Of a stretch of 64,000 bases of DNA, positions 25,301-37,495 are shown one piece after another (within the stretch, counting starts at the first letter, position 1; every line of letters starts with the position of its first letter). This stretch comes from Zygaena filipendulae. Lineage: Eukaryota > Arthropoda > Insecta > Lepidoptera > Zygaenidae. Location: NCBI GenBank assembly GCA_907165275.2, contig OU015652.1:9687001-9751000 (forward strand), given 5' to 3'. The position numbers and the translations under genes were made by a program. The notes beneath the pieces are model-generated. The model searched no databases and was not told the DNA's origin. It worked only from the letters and a program-made list of their open reading frames with translations.

Positions 25301-25993
25301 ATGATTTATAATATTTTTAACAACTCTACTTGCGGTTGGCAAACATTTTGTGTTTTTGTTTTACGAACGTATATACCGATAGATATCGTTAGGTACATAC
25401 CGAAACAAATTCATTTTCGGATCTAAATTTTACTAAGAGATATAGATGTGTTAAAAATATGGATCACGAAATAGAGGCCAATGTCCTGCTTCCTACACGG
25501 CCATAACTATATCCACACGCTTGGCGTGACGCCGCGGAAGGGACTGACACGAGCCCTCCTCGCCCCCACTGTTTATACTAATTCCGACTGTGTTTATACC
25601 TTATTGACCACAAGCTAGCAGACAATCCAAAAATACTCCATCCTAATGGCTCTGTGAACCATAGACAGCAGACAAGTCAAGAAATTGAAAGTCTTGGAAC
25701 ATGGTTATTGCAGATGTTTTACTTCTAATTTGAGTTGATTTTAATAATATAGCAATGACACATCCATATTATCCGGAAACAGACTAAATGCCGACGTTTA
25801 TAATCATAGTGTACCTATTCTAAAATAGAACAGTGAAGTATGTAAAGATGTTCCAATTTCCGAGTCTCTTTTCGTTTCCTCTGTTCTTCTGATCATCAAA
25901 TGTTTTGCTTAAGGTTTCAATGAAAAACCACCTGTTTACATAACGTTGACCTAAACGTTGGAGAGAGGTCAATATTATGAACAATAAAAACAA
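25301..25993. other. Noncoding, no gene seen
   Basis: Mixed composition, no exon-like frame and no repeat I can define. Confidence 0.5.
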
Positions 25994-26197
25994 TCCTTAC
26001 TAATATTGTAAATGCGAAAGTGAGTTTATTTGTTGGATTGTTTGTTTGTTACGCTCTCACGCCTCAACGGCTCAACGGATCATCATGAATTGCATACACG
26101 TTGTCAGGGATACAGAGAGGGACATAGGGTATTTTTTATCCCGGAATTCCCTCGGGAACTCCGAAATTACGTTTGGTGAAACCGCGGGAACAGCTAG
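25994..26197 (+). mobile_element. Full-length Helitron-like element, plus orientation
   Basis: TCCTTACTAATATTGTAAAT at the start, TTTTTATCCCGGAATTCCC in the body, a hairpin-side GTGAAACCGCGG and CTAG at 26,194-26,197. The 204-bp length matches the reference copy. Confidence 0.75.
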
Positions 26198-26919
26198 TAA
26201 TTAATACATATTTTTAAACGCATAGTTGATACAGGTGCTCCTCGATGCAGGAAGAAAGTTTGTGATCTCGTGCGTTCTGTAGTCCAATACGCAATTTATA
26301 TGTGCGTGATGGGACTTGTAATATCGTGTTTAGACTGAACTAGGTAAGGAGATACACCTACTTAACCTATTTTGTGCGCTAGCTTTTTGTGAGTTGTGCA
26401 AAGTGCCTAAAGTGCCTAATTGAATTTGGCAATAATGCTATATAGGTTCACGTCCTTTCTCTTCGATCACGTCAATAAAAAAATACCGAGACTGGCACAT
26501 AACATATAGTCAAACAGACTGAACAAACGCACGAAAAAGCAAGAAGATTAAAAATAATATCATTTTTTAATTTCACTTATTCCTGGTAGAGCTTTTTCCA
26601 GCGCAATTCGGACCAAAAAAGAAACAAACCGACCACGGCCGGGCCGCAGCGTGCGTTCCTAAAGCACACATTTAGATCTCGTAGGATTACTAATGGACAG
26701 TGAGGTACCTAACTAGGCAGATGCACGCTTGAGGATAAAAGCTAAAGTTTCCTGCATGGAAATAAACTTTACTTTACTTTCCTATTTTTAAAATATAAAA
26801 TCACTACATATCTGTTCGCGATAAACTCAAAAACTACTGTTTAATAAAGTTTTTAGATTTTCGCGCTTTTAGCACATTATATTTTGTAAATTACGCGGGA
26901 CTTGAACGCGATGTTTTTT

Positions 26920-27087
26920 ATTACCTTTTTTACCTGACGTTTCGGCTGAGTTGCATCACGCCGTGGTCACAGGCCGACTAAAGCATTACGGCGTCGATGG
27001 CGAGTCGCGCGGGCAGATTATTCATCTACCCTCACTGGATGTTCTTTTTTATGGAACTCAGCCGAAACGTCAGGCAAAAAACGTAAT
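26920..27087. mobile_element. 168-bp inverted-repeat element (MITE-like)
   Basis: The 33-bp arms at 26,920-26,952 and 27,055-27,087 (core CCTGACGTTTCGGCTGAGTT) are reverse complements with about two mismatches. The 102-bp centre has GCGTCGATGGCGAGTCGCG. No coding capacity. Likely a DNA transposon derivative. Confidence 0.65.
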
Positions 27088-27159
27088 CGTAAACGCTGAA
27101 AACTCCTAATCCCTATAAAATAAAATATGATATAAAACAATGAATGGTGGGATATTCGT

Positions 27160-27229
27160 CTTTTATGGCTCCCGAAATTCCTGCGGGAACTCCGAAATGA
27201 ACGCGGGTGAAACCGCGGGAAATAGCTAG
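27160..27229 (+). mobile_element. Helitron-like 3' half
   Basis: TTCCTGCGGGAACTCCGAAAT, hairpin CGCGGGTGAAACCGCG and CTAG at 27,226-27,229, then TGTACAATA. Confidence 0.65.
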
Positions 27230-27507
27230 TGTACAATAAAATAAAGATTCTAAAGTTGAGACTTGAGCGTCACCAAAATTATTTAATTATTTATAGAACT
27301 TTATTGCACAAATGTACAAAGGCAGATTTCGCATTTTCTACCAGTCAACCTTTTGGCTATAAGGGACATTTTAGTGGCAGACTTTAAAATAAACAGAATA
27401 AAATAGTTTTTAAATAATCAGCTAGTATTAAATAAAAGCAGATAAATACATAATATACTAAATAAATATTATGTAAGTGCATATAGTCGAAGATACATAG
27501 ATAGGTA

Positions 27508-27588
27508 CACGTTTTCAGGGGAACAAAAAAAGGACATAGGGTACCTACATCCCGGAATTCCTGCGGGTAAAAGCGCGGGAATAGCTAG
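27508..27588 (+). mobile_element. Helitron-like 3' half, second copy with the same 3' flank
   Basis: CTAG at 27,585-27,588 is followed by TGTACAATA, the same nine bases that follow the copy at 27,229. Either a local duplication or a shared target explains this. Confidence 0.55.
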
Positions 27589-27622
27589 TGTACAATATAT
27601 TGGATCAGATTTTTGTTCAATT

Positions 27623-27930
27623 TTAACACATAACTATATAATTGGTACCTACGTATACTTTGGACTTATTGAGTGACGTTATACAACGAATGCATGAAAC
27701 TGCTGAATAATTCGAGATTTTTTGCGGAAATTTTTGCGGGAATCGAACTATCGAAGATGTGACTTCGCCATTTATTTTCGTGTCGAAAAAAGGTAAAATT
27801 AAAAGGCAAGAAGATCTATGACGTTTCAAACTGATTTCTTCGGTGTCCTCCAAGAGCTCCGAGAAAAACTTTTCAAACCATAGTACCATGGTTTGCAATT
27901 TCAAATCGTACCACAATGCTAAAATAATAT
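27623..27930 (-). repeat. Dispersed repeat related to 2,000-2,110
   Basis: The minus strand carries GATTTGAAATTGCAAACC, TCGGAGCTCTTGGAGGA and CACCGAAGAAATCAG in the order seen at 2,010-2,090. A 108-codon frame here lacks any domain and is read as chance. Confidence 0.5.
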
Positions 27931-28333
27931 AGCAAATAATCTGTTTCATTTAACTTGAAACTGGCTAAATTGAAACTGGTTATATGCGAGGAAAAAGAAA
28001 ATGTAGGTATTACTTCAGAAGTTTTGGAGTGTGTAGAGCTTAAGCAGTCGGAATGAGAGACCTCCCACTTATAAGTCGCACACACACGACTATCACGATG
28101 GCGTCGTTTCTAATGGACTTATCTAAGTAAGTGGACACTTTAAGATTCCTTTTGTACACTTGGGTCTTAAAAATACATTATATAAAAATGGGTGGAAAAC
28201 CACAATAATGAAAATAGTTACTAGGTACCTACTTAAGTATTTATTATGGATGGACCCTTTGGTTCGTTTTGACTTTTGGGTTACTCTACATAATTATACA
28301 CTCTACTCCTACTACTCTATATATATATCTATA

Positions 28334-28530
28334 CTAGCTATCGCCCGCAGATACACCCGCAGTGATTTTGGAGTTCCCACGGGAATTTCAGGATAAACTT
28401 TACCTATAAACCTAAACGTGATTCCAGATAATCACTCTCTCTGTTCGTGAAAACCGTAAATAATAATCCTTTCAGTCGTTTTTCAGTTTATCCTGAACAG
28501 ACAGACAGACACAATATAATTTACGCAATT
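28334..28530 (-). mobile_element. Helitron-like element, decayed
   Basis: CTAG at 28,334-28,337, CCCGCAGATACACCCGCAG hairpin remnant, ACAGACAGACAGAC tract. An (AT)n microsatellite follows at about 28,538-28,556. Confidence 0.6.
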
Positions 28531-29362
28531 TACAAATATATATATATATATATTAAAGAAAAGACTACCTACTACAAAACTTAGACCACGTGTAAATAAG
28601 CAAACAGACAGATTAGTTACGGAAGCAATGAACAGAAGCAGCTGCTACAAATTATGTTACTGGAGCAAGGTTTTGTTGAAGTGGAAATAAGCAAAATGTC
28701 AACCCAAATGAAATATCAAATACGTAAGCCTATATGAAATATGTAATATTGACAAACAACAGTAAAAATATAGGTACGTAGACATGAGGTGTACGTATAG
28801 ATATTCCCAAATTACGTGAAGATTCGTTCAAGCGTTCCAGAGCTGAGTGGTAACAAACATACCTACATACACAAACTCTTATTTTCGAGCTCGTATTATT
28901 TGCAAAAGAACCTGTTATGTCTTGCCCGAACTAATCATATCCTGACTAAATGATTACCCTTATTCACTATGACCATAACACACCGTTAAGATAAGACGCC
29001 ACAAAAATTGGTTTTTCCCCGCGATCAAAGAAGTTTCACTTTAAAAAAATACATTTACAACGTGTGTTATGGTATACAGAATATTAATTTCTAATATTTT
29101 CGCATCTAGAGCGGTCGGAATTGTGTTTTCATGTTGGTATAGAGAATAAGGGCCTTGAACTTTTACGCATTTTTTTTTGTGACTGACAAAGAGTTTTTGA
29201 AAATTCAACCTTTCAGGGGGTGAACGTTAGTTAGAAATAAGTTTGAAACAGGTGAAATGCGGGTTAGCTGCTTAACCACCTGCAGGAGCAGGAGTGTGTA
29301 CTATGTATTTTGTTTGTCCATAAATTAGCCAAAAATATTGGAAAATTGGAAAAAGATGTTTT

Positions 29363-29440
29363 GGGACCACGATTAAGTCACCATGGCTACCAGCTAATCA
29401 AGAGGTTCCGGGTTCGATTCCCGGTGGGGTGAATTTTGAA
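29363..29440 (+). repeat. tRNA-like SINE head
   Basis: ATGGCTACCAGC followed by GGTTCCGGGTTCGATTCCCG at 29,411-29,430 looks like an RNA polymerase III A box and B box. The acceptor stem does not pair, so I call a SINE head and not a tRNA gene. It ends close to the next inverted-repeat element. Confidence 0.45.
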
Positions 29441-29477
29441 TGAACACTGGGCTCCATTTCGCAGTCTGTGCATGTTT

Positions 29478-29834
29478 ATACAACGTGTTAATGAATTAAA
29501 TGAAAACTAGAAAGTAGTTTGCTCAGAATCAACTAGCAAATCGATCGCACTATGTTTTAATATATAAAGTTTTTTTTTTTTATCAGCCTATGTCTAAACT
29601 ATTTATTATACAATATTTCGCGCGTATACCGCGCGCCGCCCGCAACAAAAAAAATTGAAACGGTAGGCGCGGGCGTAGCGCTTGGAATTTCGTACATAGG
29701 TCACTTTCAAACTAATGTATTCTAACTTTTAAAGTTTAAATTTTTTCGACATAAAATATATTTTAATCATATTATTATTTATTTTTTAAAATGGGGTGTA
29801 TCAGGTTTTCAGTTAATTCATTAACACGTTGTAT
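29478..29834. mobile_element. 357-bp MITE with 30-bp terminal inverted repeats
   Basis: The arms at 29,478-29,507 and 29,805-29,834 begin ATACAACGTGTTAATGAATT and differ at one position. If the ends are taken at TACAACG, both flanks start with TA, as expected for a Tc1/mariner-type TA target. The interior is partly GC-rich (CGCGCGCCGCCCGC near 29,629) and noncoding. Confidence 0.75.
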
Positions 29835-29874
29835 ATCTATGGTATATATTATGTAATAAAATGTAGATAGTATA

Positions 29875-29955
29875 TAGGTACCACGTTTGCTTGATTTCCA
29901 CGACGCTTATAGCTTAGTGTGGGATCGAGTAGATCTGTGTGTTGTGTAGTGGATC
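29875..29955 (-). repeat. Dispersed repeat, copy 2 of an inverted distant pair
   Basis: Reverse complement of 826-905, including CACACAGATCTACTCGATCC. It starts about 40 bp after the MITE end, which suggests separate insertion events. Confidence 0.6.
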
Positions 29956-30059
29956 TATAATATAGAAAAAAACCTAATACAAATAATAGGTAATACGTAG
30001 GTACACTCGTAACCGTAGTTACACCCGCACCCGTACACTCGTGCTGTGTGCACAAACTA

Positions 30060-31104
30060 CTGTGTAGGCAACTAGACCGAGTGTCAGTTGAAGAGGAGTT
30101 TTCAGTACCGTCACCACCATCTATATCACATTCATTATTTATAAGTTATACTTTCTCAAGGTTAATTGACGATTACACAGCAAAATTTTTGCTACACTTA
30201 GGTACTAAATGGTACTATATATTTGTTATGCTCGCTACGAAAATAAATAATTTTGTTGCCGTGACTCGTAGATAGTATTCATTACTTAGCAATTTCATAT
30301 TGTATTGAATACAAAGCTAGTACGTATAGAGTGAGAGTAACACGGCAATCTATCCGTCATCCTGCGGCTCTTGGCGGCTATTCTCATTCGCATGGTGCAA
30401 TGTCAACTGATTATGTAGCTTATGACTAAGAGAATACGTGCAATTATCTATTGGCTTATCGAGAGGAAGAAGATGATTTTATGTGGCCTCAAATCAGATA
30501 GGGTGAGCTCAAATAGTCGACTAGATCCGTTCGACCCAGTGGGTAATGTATTTACATAAATGCTATGCAACGCATCGCCCCCTTGTAAACCCTAAGGTTG
30601 CAAACGTAAGGTCAATGTGAAGAGTGAAGACTAGTATAGTATTATATTATCTGTGGTGAAGATTAACGGAGCGCTTTATATCCCGAAACAAAGAGTTCAT
30701 GTGGGAATACTGAAATAGTAAAACCCAGGGGGAGGGGATCTTGGAAATGTCCTCGAAATTATCGTGTCGCAAAACCGTGTCACAAGAATGGCAGGAAGCA
30801 AATTAGTGCGGTTGATTCATCAGGAACGACGTAAACTCCTATTCCCCGGAAAGGTGTAACACTGTGTCATAGTCCGAAGGCACTTTAGGGAGTGGTGGCA
30901 GCTTGGCAACAGCAGTGAAAATATGACATATTAAAATATATTTCACTAATTTAGCAATACCAAAGCGATTTCATTTCATTCTATAGGTATTTGGGTTTCT
31001 ATACTTACTATTTAATTGCCCAACCAATCTGGAAATATTTCACTTATTGTACTGTCATTTAGTTATAAGTATTTACAAGAGTTAATTATCTATAGTTAAT
31101 AATT
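30060..31104. other. Noncoding, one possible decayed Helitron
   Basis: TTTATATCCCGAAAC and TTCATGTGGGAATACTGAAAT near 30,675-30,715 resemble a very decayed plus-strand Helitron body. The small plus frame at 30,048-30,275 lacks any domain. Confidence 0.4.
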
Positions 31105-31304
31105 AAGCTGTTCTCCGCGGATTCACCCGTGTTAATTTCGGAGTTCCTGCGGGAATTTCAAGATAAAACGTACCATACATAGAACATTAACAATGACAGT
31201 GTGTATGTAAAATTTCTTGACAATTGGTTAAGTAGGTAAGGCGTGAAATGATAACAGATTGACATACAGACAGACAGTTCCTTTCGCATTTATAATACTA
31301 GGAT
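31105..31304 (-). mobile_element. Helitron-like element, near full length
   Basis: AAGCTGTTCTCCGCGG at one end, ACAGACAGACAG tract and TTCGCATTTATAATACTAGG at the other. The CTAG is mutated to TTAAG. Confidence 0.65.
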
Positions 31305-31988
31305 GGTTTGTAAAATGTTTGCAAAATATAATCGTTTAAAAAAAAAATATTATGAAAAGGGCTTTGAGAGGGCACTACAGAAGTGAAAAATCGCTTACAG
31401 AAAGCTTTCAGCTCTCAGCTTTATTTCATTAAGCACCTAACCAGGGAAAGGTCAAAGCGCGTTTTAAGAATCTCATTTATTATAATGAATTCACTTCATA
31501 AACCAAGTCACAAATTGAATATTAAATGTTTTATTCTGAAAAGTAGTTTTTAATATTAATAAGTATTACCTATATCTACATAATTGTACTTATATGAAAA
31601 TATTTTTTAGCGTTCACTTAGTTCGATAATACATCGAGGATAATAATAAAGGAAAAGTATGCCTTATCCAAAACGGCAATGAACTTCGTTCATCATATCA
31701 AAGATTTTTAATGAATAATTAATAAATATAGGTAGGCAGTTAACAACTCAATAAATCCTGGAGGTGCACTACTTAGTCCGTTCTAAGGGTGGGAACGTTG
31801 TCGTGGCATCAAATACCTGTATAAATAAAAAATACCTATTTTAAATTCTCAGTTTTAAATATTTTATTCAAAAGGGAACAATTTGAATGTATCTATTAGA
31901 TTTCTAAGCTCATTCCACATTCAACACCTGAACCGAGGGAATATTATAATCATGCTGCGTTTTACTCAAGTCGATTTTTATTTTACAA

Positions 31989-32264
31989 TAGCTGTTCCCC
32001 GCGGTTTCACCCGCAGAAGTTTCTGAGATCCCGCAGGGATTCTGGGATATAAAATACCTACCCTGTGCCTTCTCAAAACGTGTATATGAAATTTTATGAT
32101 GATCGGTTCAGTGGTTAAGGCATAAAAGCGTAAGAACCAAACAAATAAACTCACATATTCTAGGGATAGCTGTTTTACGCGCGATTTAACACGCTTTAAT
32201 TTCGGAGTTCCTGCAGGAATTCCGGGATTCCGGAATTACTTTCACATTCATATATTAGTAGGGA
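31989..32264 (-). mobile_element. Two Helitron-like copies head to tail
   Basis: The first copy (31,989-32,166) runs from TAGCTGTTCCCCGCGG to ACTCACATATTCTAGGGA. The second (32,167-32,264) starts at once with TAGCTGTTTTACGCGCG, lacks the middle, and ends TATATTAGTAGGGAT. Confidence 0.6.
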
Positions 32265-33229
32265 TCAAAGTGGCTTTTAATAAATAAAAATATTTTTATT
32301 TTATTTACGTGACATCCAATTTCAATTCATAATAGGGAATTTTAGCGTTTATTTTCCATTATTATTTTATAAACCGTGATGTATTAGTAGTATAATAGCA
32401 TTATTCTTTTACAAATATCTTTTGTACTTTCAGAGATATGACTCTGTAAAAGTTCAAGTTAGACAAGAAAGCGCTACAGTCTAGTGACGTCACTCAGCTT
32501 GTAGCGCCCTACAACCGCCATACAAAATTCCGTTTTAGAAAGAGACAGACATAGTCAAAATTAAACAGTTTATAACTATTTTATATTTTAAACAAATCTA
32601 TTGATTTTTTCGCTTATGTTATGCTTGTCCATGAGTGTAATTATTGGATATCAACATTCAAACAACAGTGAAATAACCTATTTACTTCTTTCTAGCACAT
32701 ATTTTCCAACCTGAGTGCATGGCTAGGGAGGTCCACTCCATACAAGTTCAGCCCTTATTACTTTCTGAAGTAACATCACTTATGCACTTTGTAAAAACCA
32801 TGTATGTACGTAGGTATAACACCAATAGATTTTTATAATAACGTTATATGATGATGTGATATCTACGTCGATAAATGGTTTATATGAGCGATGCTAATCT
32901 CTACTAATAAAACTATGAATAGAGTGGATATACTCGTATTTATAATACTACATATTTAAAACAGTAAACCAAATGAGTGCACATAATGCGCAAGTTTTGT
33001 CTATATCCGTCGACACAATAAGGGCGCGGAAAAGTTCGTAAAACGTACCTTAAGTTACTGGTATTAAATTTAAAATACTTTGAATAAACCTAAGCAGCAC
33101 ATACCGCACACGTAAACATCAAATGAATTTAATGTAAATATTTACCTACGGCAAGCAAGGGTTCCGTGGCCGTGAAGCATTTGCCTAACACCGGGCTAGT
33201 AATTAATTAAACTATGGTTTTATTTAAAA

Positions 33230-33434
33230 CTAGCTGTTCCTCGCAGTTTCACCCGCGTTAATTTCGGATTGTCCGCGAGAATTCCGGATAAAAAATACCT
33301 GTCCTTCTCTGTACCCCTGACAACGTGTATGCAAAATTTCATGATGATCTGTTCAGCCGTTGGGGCGAGAAAGCGTAACAGATAGACGGACAGAAATACA
33401 GAGTTACTTTCGCATTTATAATATTAGTTGGGAT
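33230..33434 (-). mobile_element. Full-length Helitron-like element
   Basis: CTAG at 33,230-33,233, CGCAGTTTCACCCGCG hairpin, body with ACCCCTGACAACGTGTATGC, far end TTCGCATTTATAATATTAG. At 205 bp it matches the reference length. Confidence 0.75.
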
Positions 33435-34633
33435 ATATAGGAGCTATAGGAGCGATTCTTTTGATTATACCTCTCATCCAATAATACATAAAAACATAAT
33501 TTATTGGTGTGCAAAAAAATTGTAACTCAGTGACAGTAGCATGATAAAATATAATTAAGCACTGTACTAGAAAAATAGATAAATACAAACAATGACAAAA
33601 ACGGCCACTTTATCTACTTTTATTTCCGAATTTAGGTAAATAACGCAAAAGTATTATCAAAAATAAAATTTAGGCTTTCTTACATTTCTGTACTTCGATT
33701 TGTTTTTAAATTCCCAAATTATGCTTTTGGTGATTGGAGAGGAATTAGTGTGACAGAACAGAGACCCTTATGTCAAAGTAACATGACGCGGCGCGGCGGT
33801 CGATTATTTATTATTCTAACTCAGAGAAAGGAAAAACAAAAATCTTAAAAAATAAAAGTAGGTAGTTTTAGAGGACCGCAGCAAATCTAAAATTCTGTAG
33901 GACAACGTCACTTTATGTGTCATAAATAGTTAATATAGACTTATTAAAATACATAATTACATGGACACATAGAGGTACCTACCTGCTTTAATTAAAAAAG
34001 GGTTGTTCACTTTGTGATACCACGTAGTACGAAGAGTCTATTTATGCCGTCCCACTTTCCCCACAAAGCGTAGAGCTAACAAAAGCTATATATGCTACAC
34101 CACTACCCTTTGTGTTTATTAGAGACAAAAATTCGCGACTCTACATTCTACAACGTGCTACGCGGCGCAGCTGCGGCTACGCGCGTAGAATTAACATTTA
34201 ATTTTTGAATTCATGATTACGTTTGGTCTTTAGTTTGGATAATACTCCTATCGGATATACCAACATATATATTGGTCTAAATTTTTTTTTAGCTGATTTT
34301 AAAAATATATATCGTTTTTATTTTTCTTACGTTATGCATTGTGAACCGGTAGATATATTTTTTATTTATTATATAATATTTGAGTAGGATGGCTTTAGAT
34401 CGACTTGATGAATTTTTTTTATTCTTTGTTCCAAAAACTTTTTAGATTTCGAAAATTGGTAAGTAGCTATAGGGATAGGTAGGTATATTACGGCTTATGT
34501 TTAATACAATACAAATAGACCTACTTAATACATTAACTGAAGAAAATGCTGTACCTACCTACTTACGTTATCAGATGAAATACTTCACGTGCCTAATAAT
34601 ATATAAACAAAGTTAAGTCAGGTTTATTTTTAG
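33435..34633. other. Noncoding, no gene seen
   Basis: A CG-rich patch (GGCGCAGCTGCGGCTACGCGCG) at 34,152-34,180 has a repeat-like look. I searched this stretch by eye for a signal-peptide exon that could feed the Kunitz-like exon downstream and found none. Confidence 0.45.
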
Positions 34634-34829
34634 GTTGTCAAATGACATCATAATGCAATTTTATCGCATTTCTTGTTGCGGCAAACAAGCCACTGCAGAC
34701 AAAAGAATCATCTTTAACTCGGGAGTAAACAATTGCAATAGGTACGAGTACGAATCATGTTTCGAAAACAGGAAATACCCGCTAAGCTGCAGCAAGACGG
34801 TTCGAGCTATAGAGAAGACGTCACTGTAG
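34634..34829 (+). CDS. Orphan exon with partial Kunitz-type inhibitor pattern
   Basis: After a possible acceptor (TTTATTTTTAG at 34,623-34,633) a frame runs to a TAG at 34,827-34,829. It contains KRIIFNSGVNNC then NRYEYESC: the spacing R-x2-F-N-x5-C-x2-Y-x-Y-x2-C is that of the Kunitz core around the third and fourth cysteines of BPTI. A CC pair lies upstream and one cysteine follows nine residues after the fourth, against twelve in BPTI, and the last cysteine of the fold is absent. There is no ATG at the frame start and no signal-peptide exon in view. It may be the last exon of a small secreted inhibitor, a decayed copy, or a coincidence. Confidence 0.35.
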
Positions 34830-35340
34830 CAAAAAAAAACTGATATCAACAATGTGTACAAAAGCGCAAAAAGTGAACCGTTCTGTCTTAAAACGCCAAA
34901 CGGATAAAACTAATGGAACTAAAGAAAACTCATGAAAATTGTATATGTGTAATGTAACGCGTAACGTAACATAACGATGCTTGAGTAGAAAAAGAAGAAA
35001 GAAACACTCCAAAAATGTTGATTCCGTGAAATGATCAATGTGGAAGATTATTTTTTTTAATCAGTAAGCACCATTACTAACAGATTATTATACAACATAC
35101 GTATGCGTATATCATATACATATCACCTATAGTCAAAACATTAACTAGATAAATCATATAGGTCATAAATCTAATCTACTTATAAGTCATAAAATACGTA
35201 AAAAATCATATATCTAGGTACAGCGTGACGCGACTCTACACACGGTCAAAGGATAAACTTTATTTTAAAGGGAAACAGAGGTTTTGACTCCATCGCCTCT
35301 CAATAACCTGTTGCAAGAATTAGGTATTTATTTATTAAAC
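34830..35340. other. Noncoding, no gene seen
   Basis: AT-rich sequence. The minus frames here have no domain. Confidence 0.5.
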
Positions 35341-35545
35341 CAGCTGAGCCCCGCGGTTCTTTTCACTATCTTAACACTTAAACTTTCTGAAGACCTGAAA
35401 CACGCATATTTTCATTTGACTCTACATCAAAAACTAACGGTACCTTCTTAGGGATGGAATTTCCCCAAACTATAAAAAAAATGGAAGCCTTGTGCAAATT
35501 TGCTGGACCCAGCAGTTTGGTCACGGTGCTGATGAATCATTGCTT
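35341..35545 (-). mobile_element. Strongly decayed Helitron-like element
   Basis: CAGCTGAGCCCCGCGGTTC at one end, then CTTCTTAGGGATGGAATTTC as in the second subfamily. Most of the rest is unrecognisable. Confidence 0.4.
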
Positions 35546-36547
35546 TTAATGGTGTGTGTTTTTTATTAAGGTATAAAAGAGATTATGATTTCAATTTATT
35601 GGAATTACGATAGAATCAGATTGCCACCGACATATTAGAGATCAACGACGCACTATTATCAAACAAATCTAAAACACAGTGTACAGATTGCGTAAAGAAA
35701 TCGAAAGTATTGGATTTGATCCAAGAAAATCAACATCATGTTATCTATTTAATTCTATAAAACATAGGTAGTATGTACTTACTGTATTACGAAAACATTA
35801 AGTACAAAAACAATAATGGCATACAAAACATCTCGCAAATTGACTTACGAATCTACATTCACCTGCTTGTGATTGCAAAAGTGCGTCTGCATTTGTTAGT
35901 GCATGTGTTTTGAAAGTGATACCATGATCGTGATATGCATTTGATTTCAATTCATATATACCTAGGTATACCTAAGTTGGTACAGAACTTTAGGTAACCA
36001 GAGCATTTGACTGCGATTTAAATCAGAGGTTTCATTACATACATAAACTTTTAAAATCTTACCCGAAAATATAAAAACGATATTCGCAAAACTTTCATAA
36101 GTGCGCTCACCGTACACAATTTATACAACTTCCAAAGCGAAAGCTGTAATACGTCTAAATACTAGGTAGGTATACCTACTGTCTAGAAGCAATACTAATA
36201 AAAATCGCGTTTGTTACACTATTTAACTTTAATGTGTAATCTTGCCGCATTAATATTTGTTTCATTTGCGTATTTATGCATTTAATTTTTAACGTTCATC
36301 GTTAAAATGTAGTGGTTTGTTGTTACACTGTAAATTTATTCGTAAACAGGAGCGATTAAATTACGTAATTGATAACTTATATACACTAACTGTTAGAATA
36401 AATGTGAAATAAAAAACACCCAGATACATTTCTAAAAAATTATACGAGGTAGTCAACGATCCGTCTGTAATCCAATAGCGCCTAAAACGCTTGACAACGT
36501 ACCTAACTTACGGTTTTAAAAAATCAATTTATGTTTACTAATATTAG
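35546..36547. other. Noncoding, no gene seen
   Basis: AT-rich sequence with no exon-like frame or definable repeat. Confidence 0.5.
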
Positions 36548-37033
36548 AGGTAAAATTTGTAAATTGTCAGTTTGTGAATTTGTGACGTTGTAGGGGGTAA
36601 TCACTGGATCTACTGAACCAATCTTGAAATTTTTTTTACTTATAGGAAGTTCCCGGAGTTCTTGGCCTTTATTCACTATGGTCTATGACCATAAGATAAG
36701 ACGCCGCAAAAACTGTTTGGCACGGAACGTGTCTGGCTCGCTCAATGTCTATAGATACCTACCTATACCTAAATGGACCTTTAGCTGTCGCTATGAGTCG
36801 AGTCGTTCAAGTAGTTTTCAAATTTTGTGTTTTGTCAGTAAATGACCTTTCGCGTTTAAATCTAATCTTCTTCTTATACCTATAAATAAATATGAATGTT
36901 TGTATGTCTGTCTTCTATGCGTTTCGAAACCATTGGTCCGATTGTGATGAAACTTTGGCGGATTGTTCTACCTGCGTCTGCAAAGGTTCCTGATCCCAAA
37001 ACTAACGCGCGTGAAACCGCGGGGCACAACTAG
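36548..37033 (+). mobile_element. Helitron-like fragments, plus orientation
   Basis: A divergent fragment near 36,570-36,665 (GTGACGTTGTAGGG, GGATCTACTGAAC) matches the body at 52,500-52,540. A better copy runs from about 36,866 to CTAG at 37,030-37,033 with the hairpin GCGCGTGAAACCGCG. Between them ATTCACTATGG and GATAAGACGCC echo 28,970-29,010. Confidence 0.5.
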
Positions 37034-37115
37034 TAGGTATAATATAAAAATCTCGTGTCACAACTCACAAGTGTTTGTTATAGACATTGATATAGGTACT
37101 ACCGCCTAGTAGTAA

Positions 37116-37299
37116 ATCAATGGTTATAGAACTCCTCCGAAACGCCTTGACAGATTTTTATGAAATTTTTTTCATATATTTGGTAGGTCTGAGAATGGGT
37201 CGTAGGCTATATTTTATTTTTATTTTATGGACAAAATTTTACTTTGGAGTTCGAAATCGAAATTCACGCCGATGAAACAGCGGGGCACAGCTATAGTAA
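37116..37299 (+). mobile_element. Helitron-like element, divergent body
   Basis: The body GAACTCCTCCGAAACGCCTTG and the end GATGAAACAGCGGGGCACAG with CTATAG in place of CTAG. Plus orientation. Confidence 0.5.
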
Positions 37300-37439
37300 T
37301 AGATATATAGATTAGATTCCTTTTTTTGTTTTACTAATAAAATTATTTTTTTAAATCTACTAGATGCAACTAAATTTTTTAACCGCTTTGATGCTTAGAT
37401 AAATAAACAAATAAATACATATTATGGAAAAAAATATTA

Positions 37440-37495
37440 CGAGAGGATATACAGTCGAACATACAACCTCCTCCTTTTTTGAAGGCGGCTGAAAA
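37440..37495. repeat. Transposon end fragment (ACCTCCTCCTTTTTTGAAG type)
   Basis: ACATACAACCTCCTCC followed by GAAGGCGGCTGAAAAA resembles the right end of the larger element at 50,065-51,009 (CTTTTTGGAAGTCGGTTAAAA). Only the end is present. Confidence 0.45.

Noticed and set aside
29363..29440. Possible tRNA gene
   Set aside because: Box A and B resemble tRNA promoters, but the acceptor and anticodon stems cannot be paired; kept as a SINE head.
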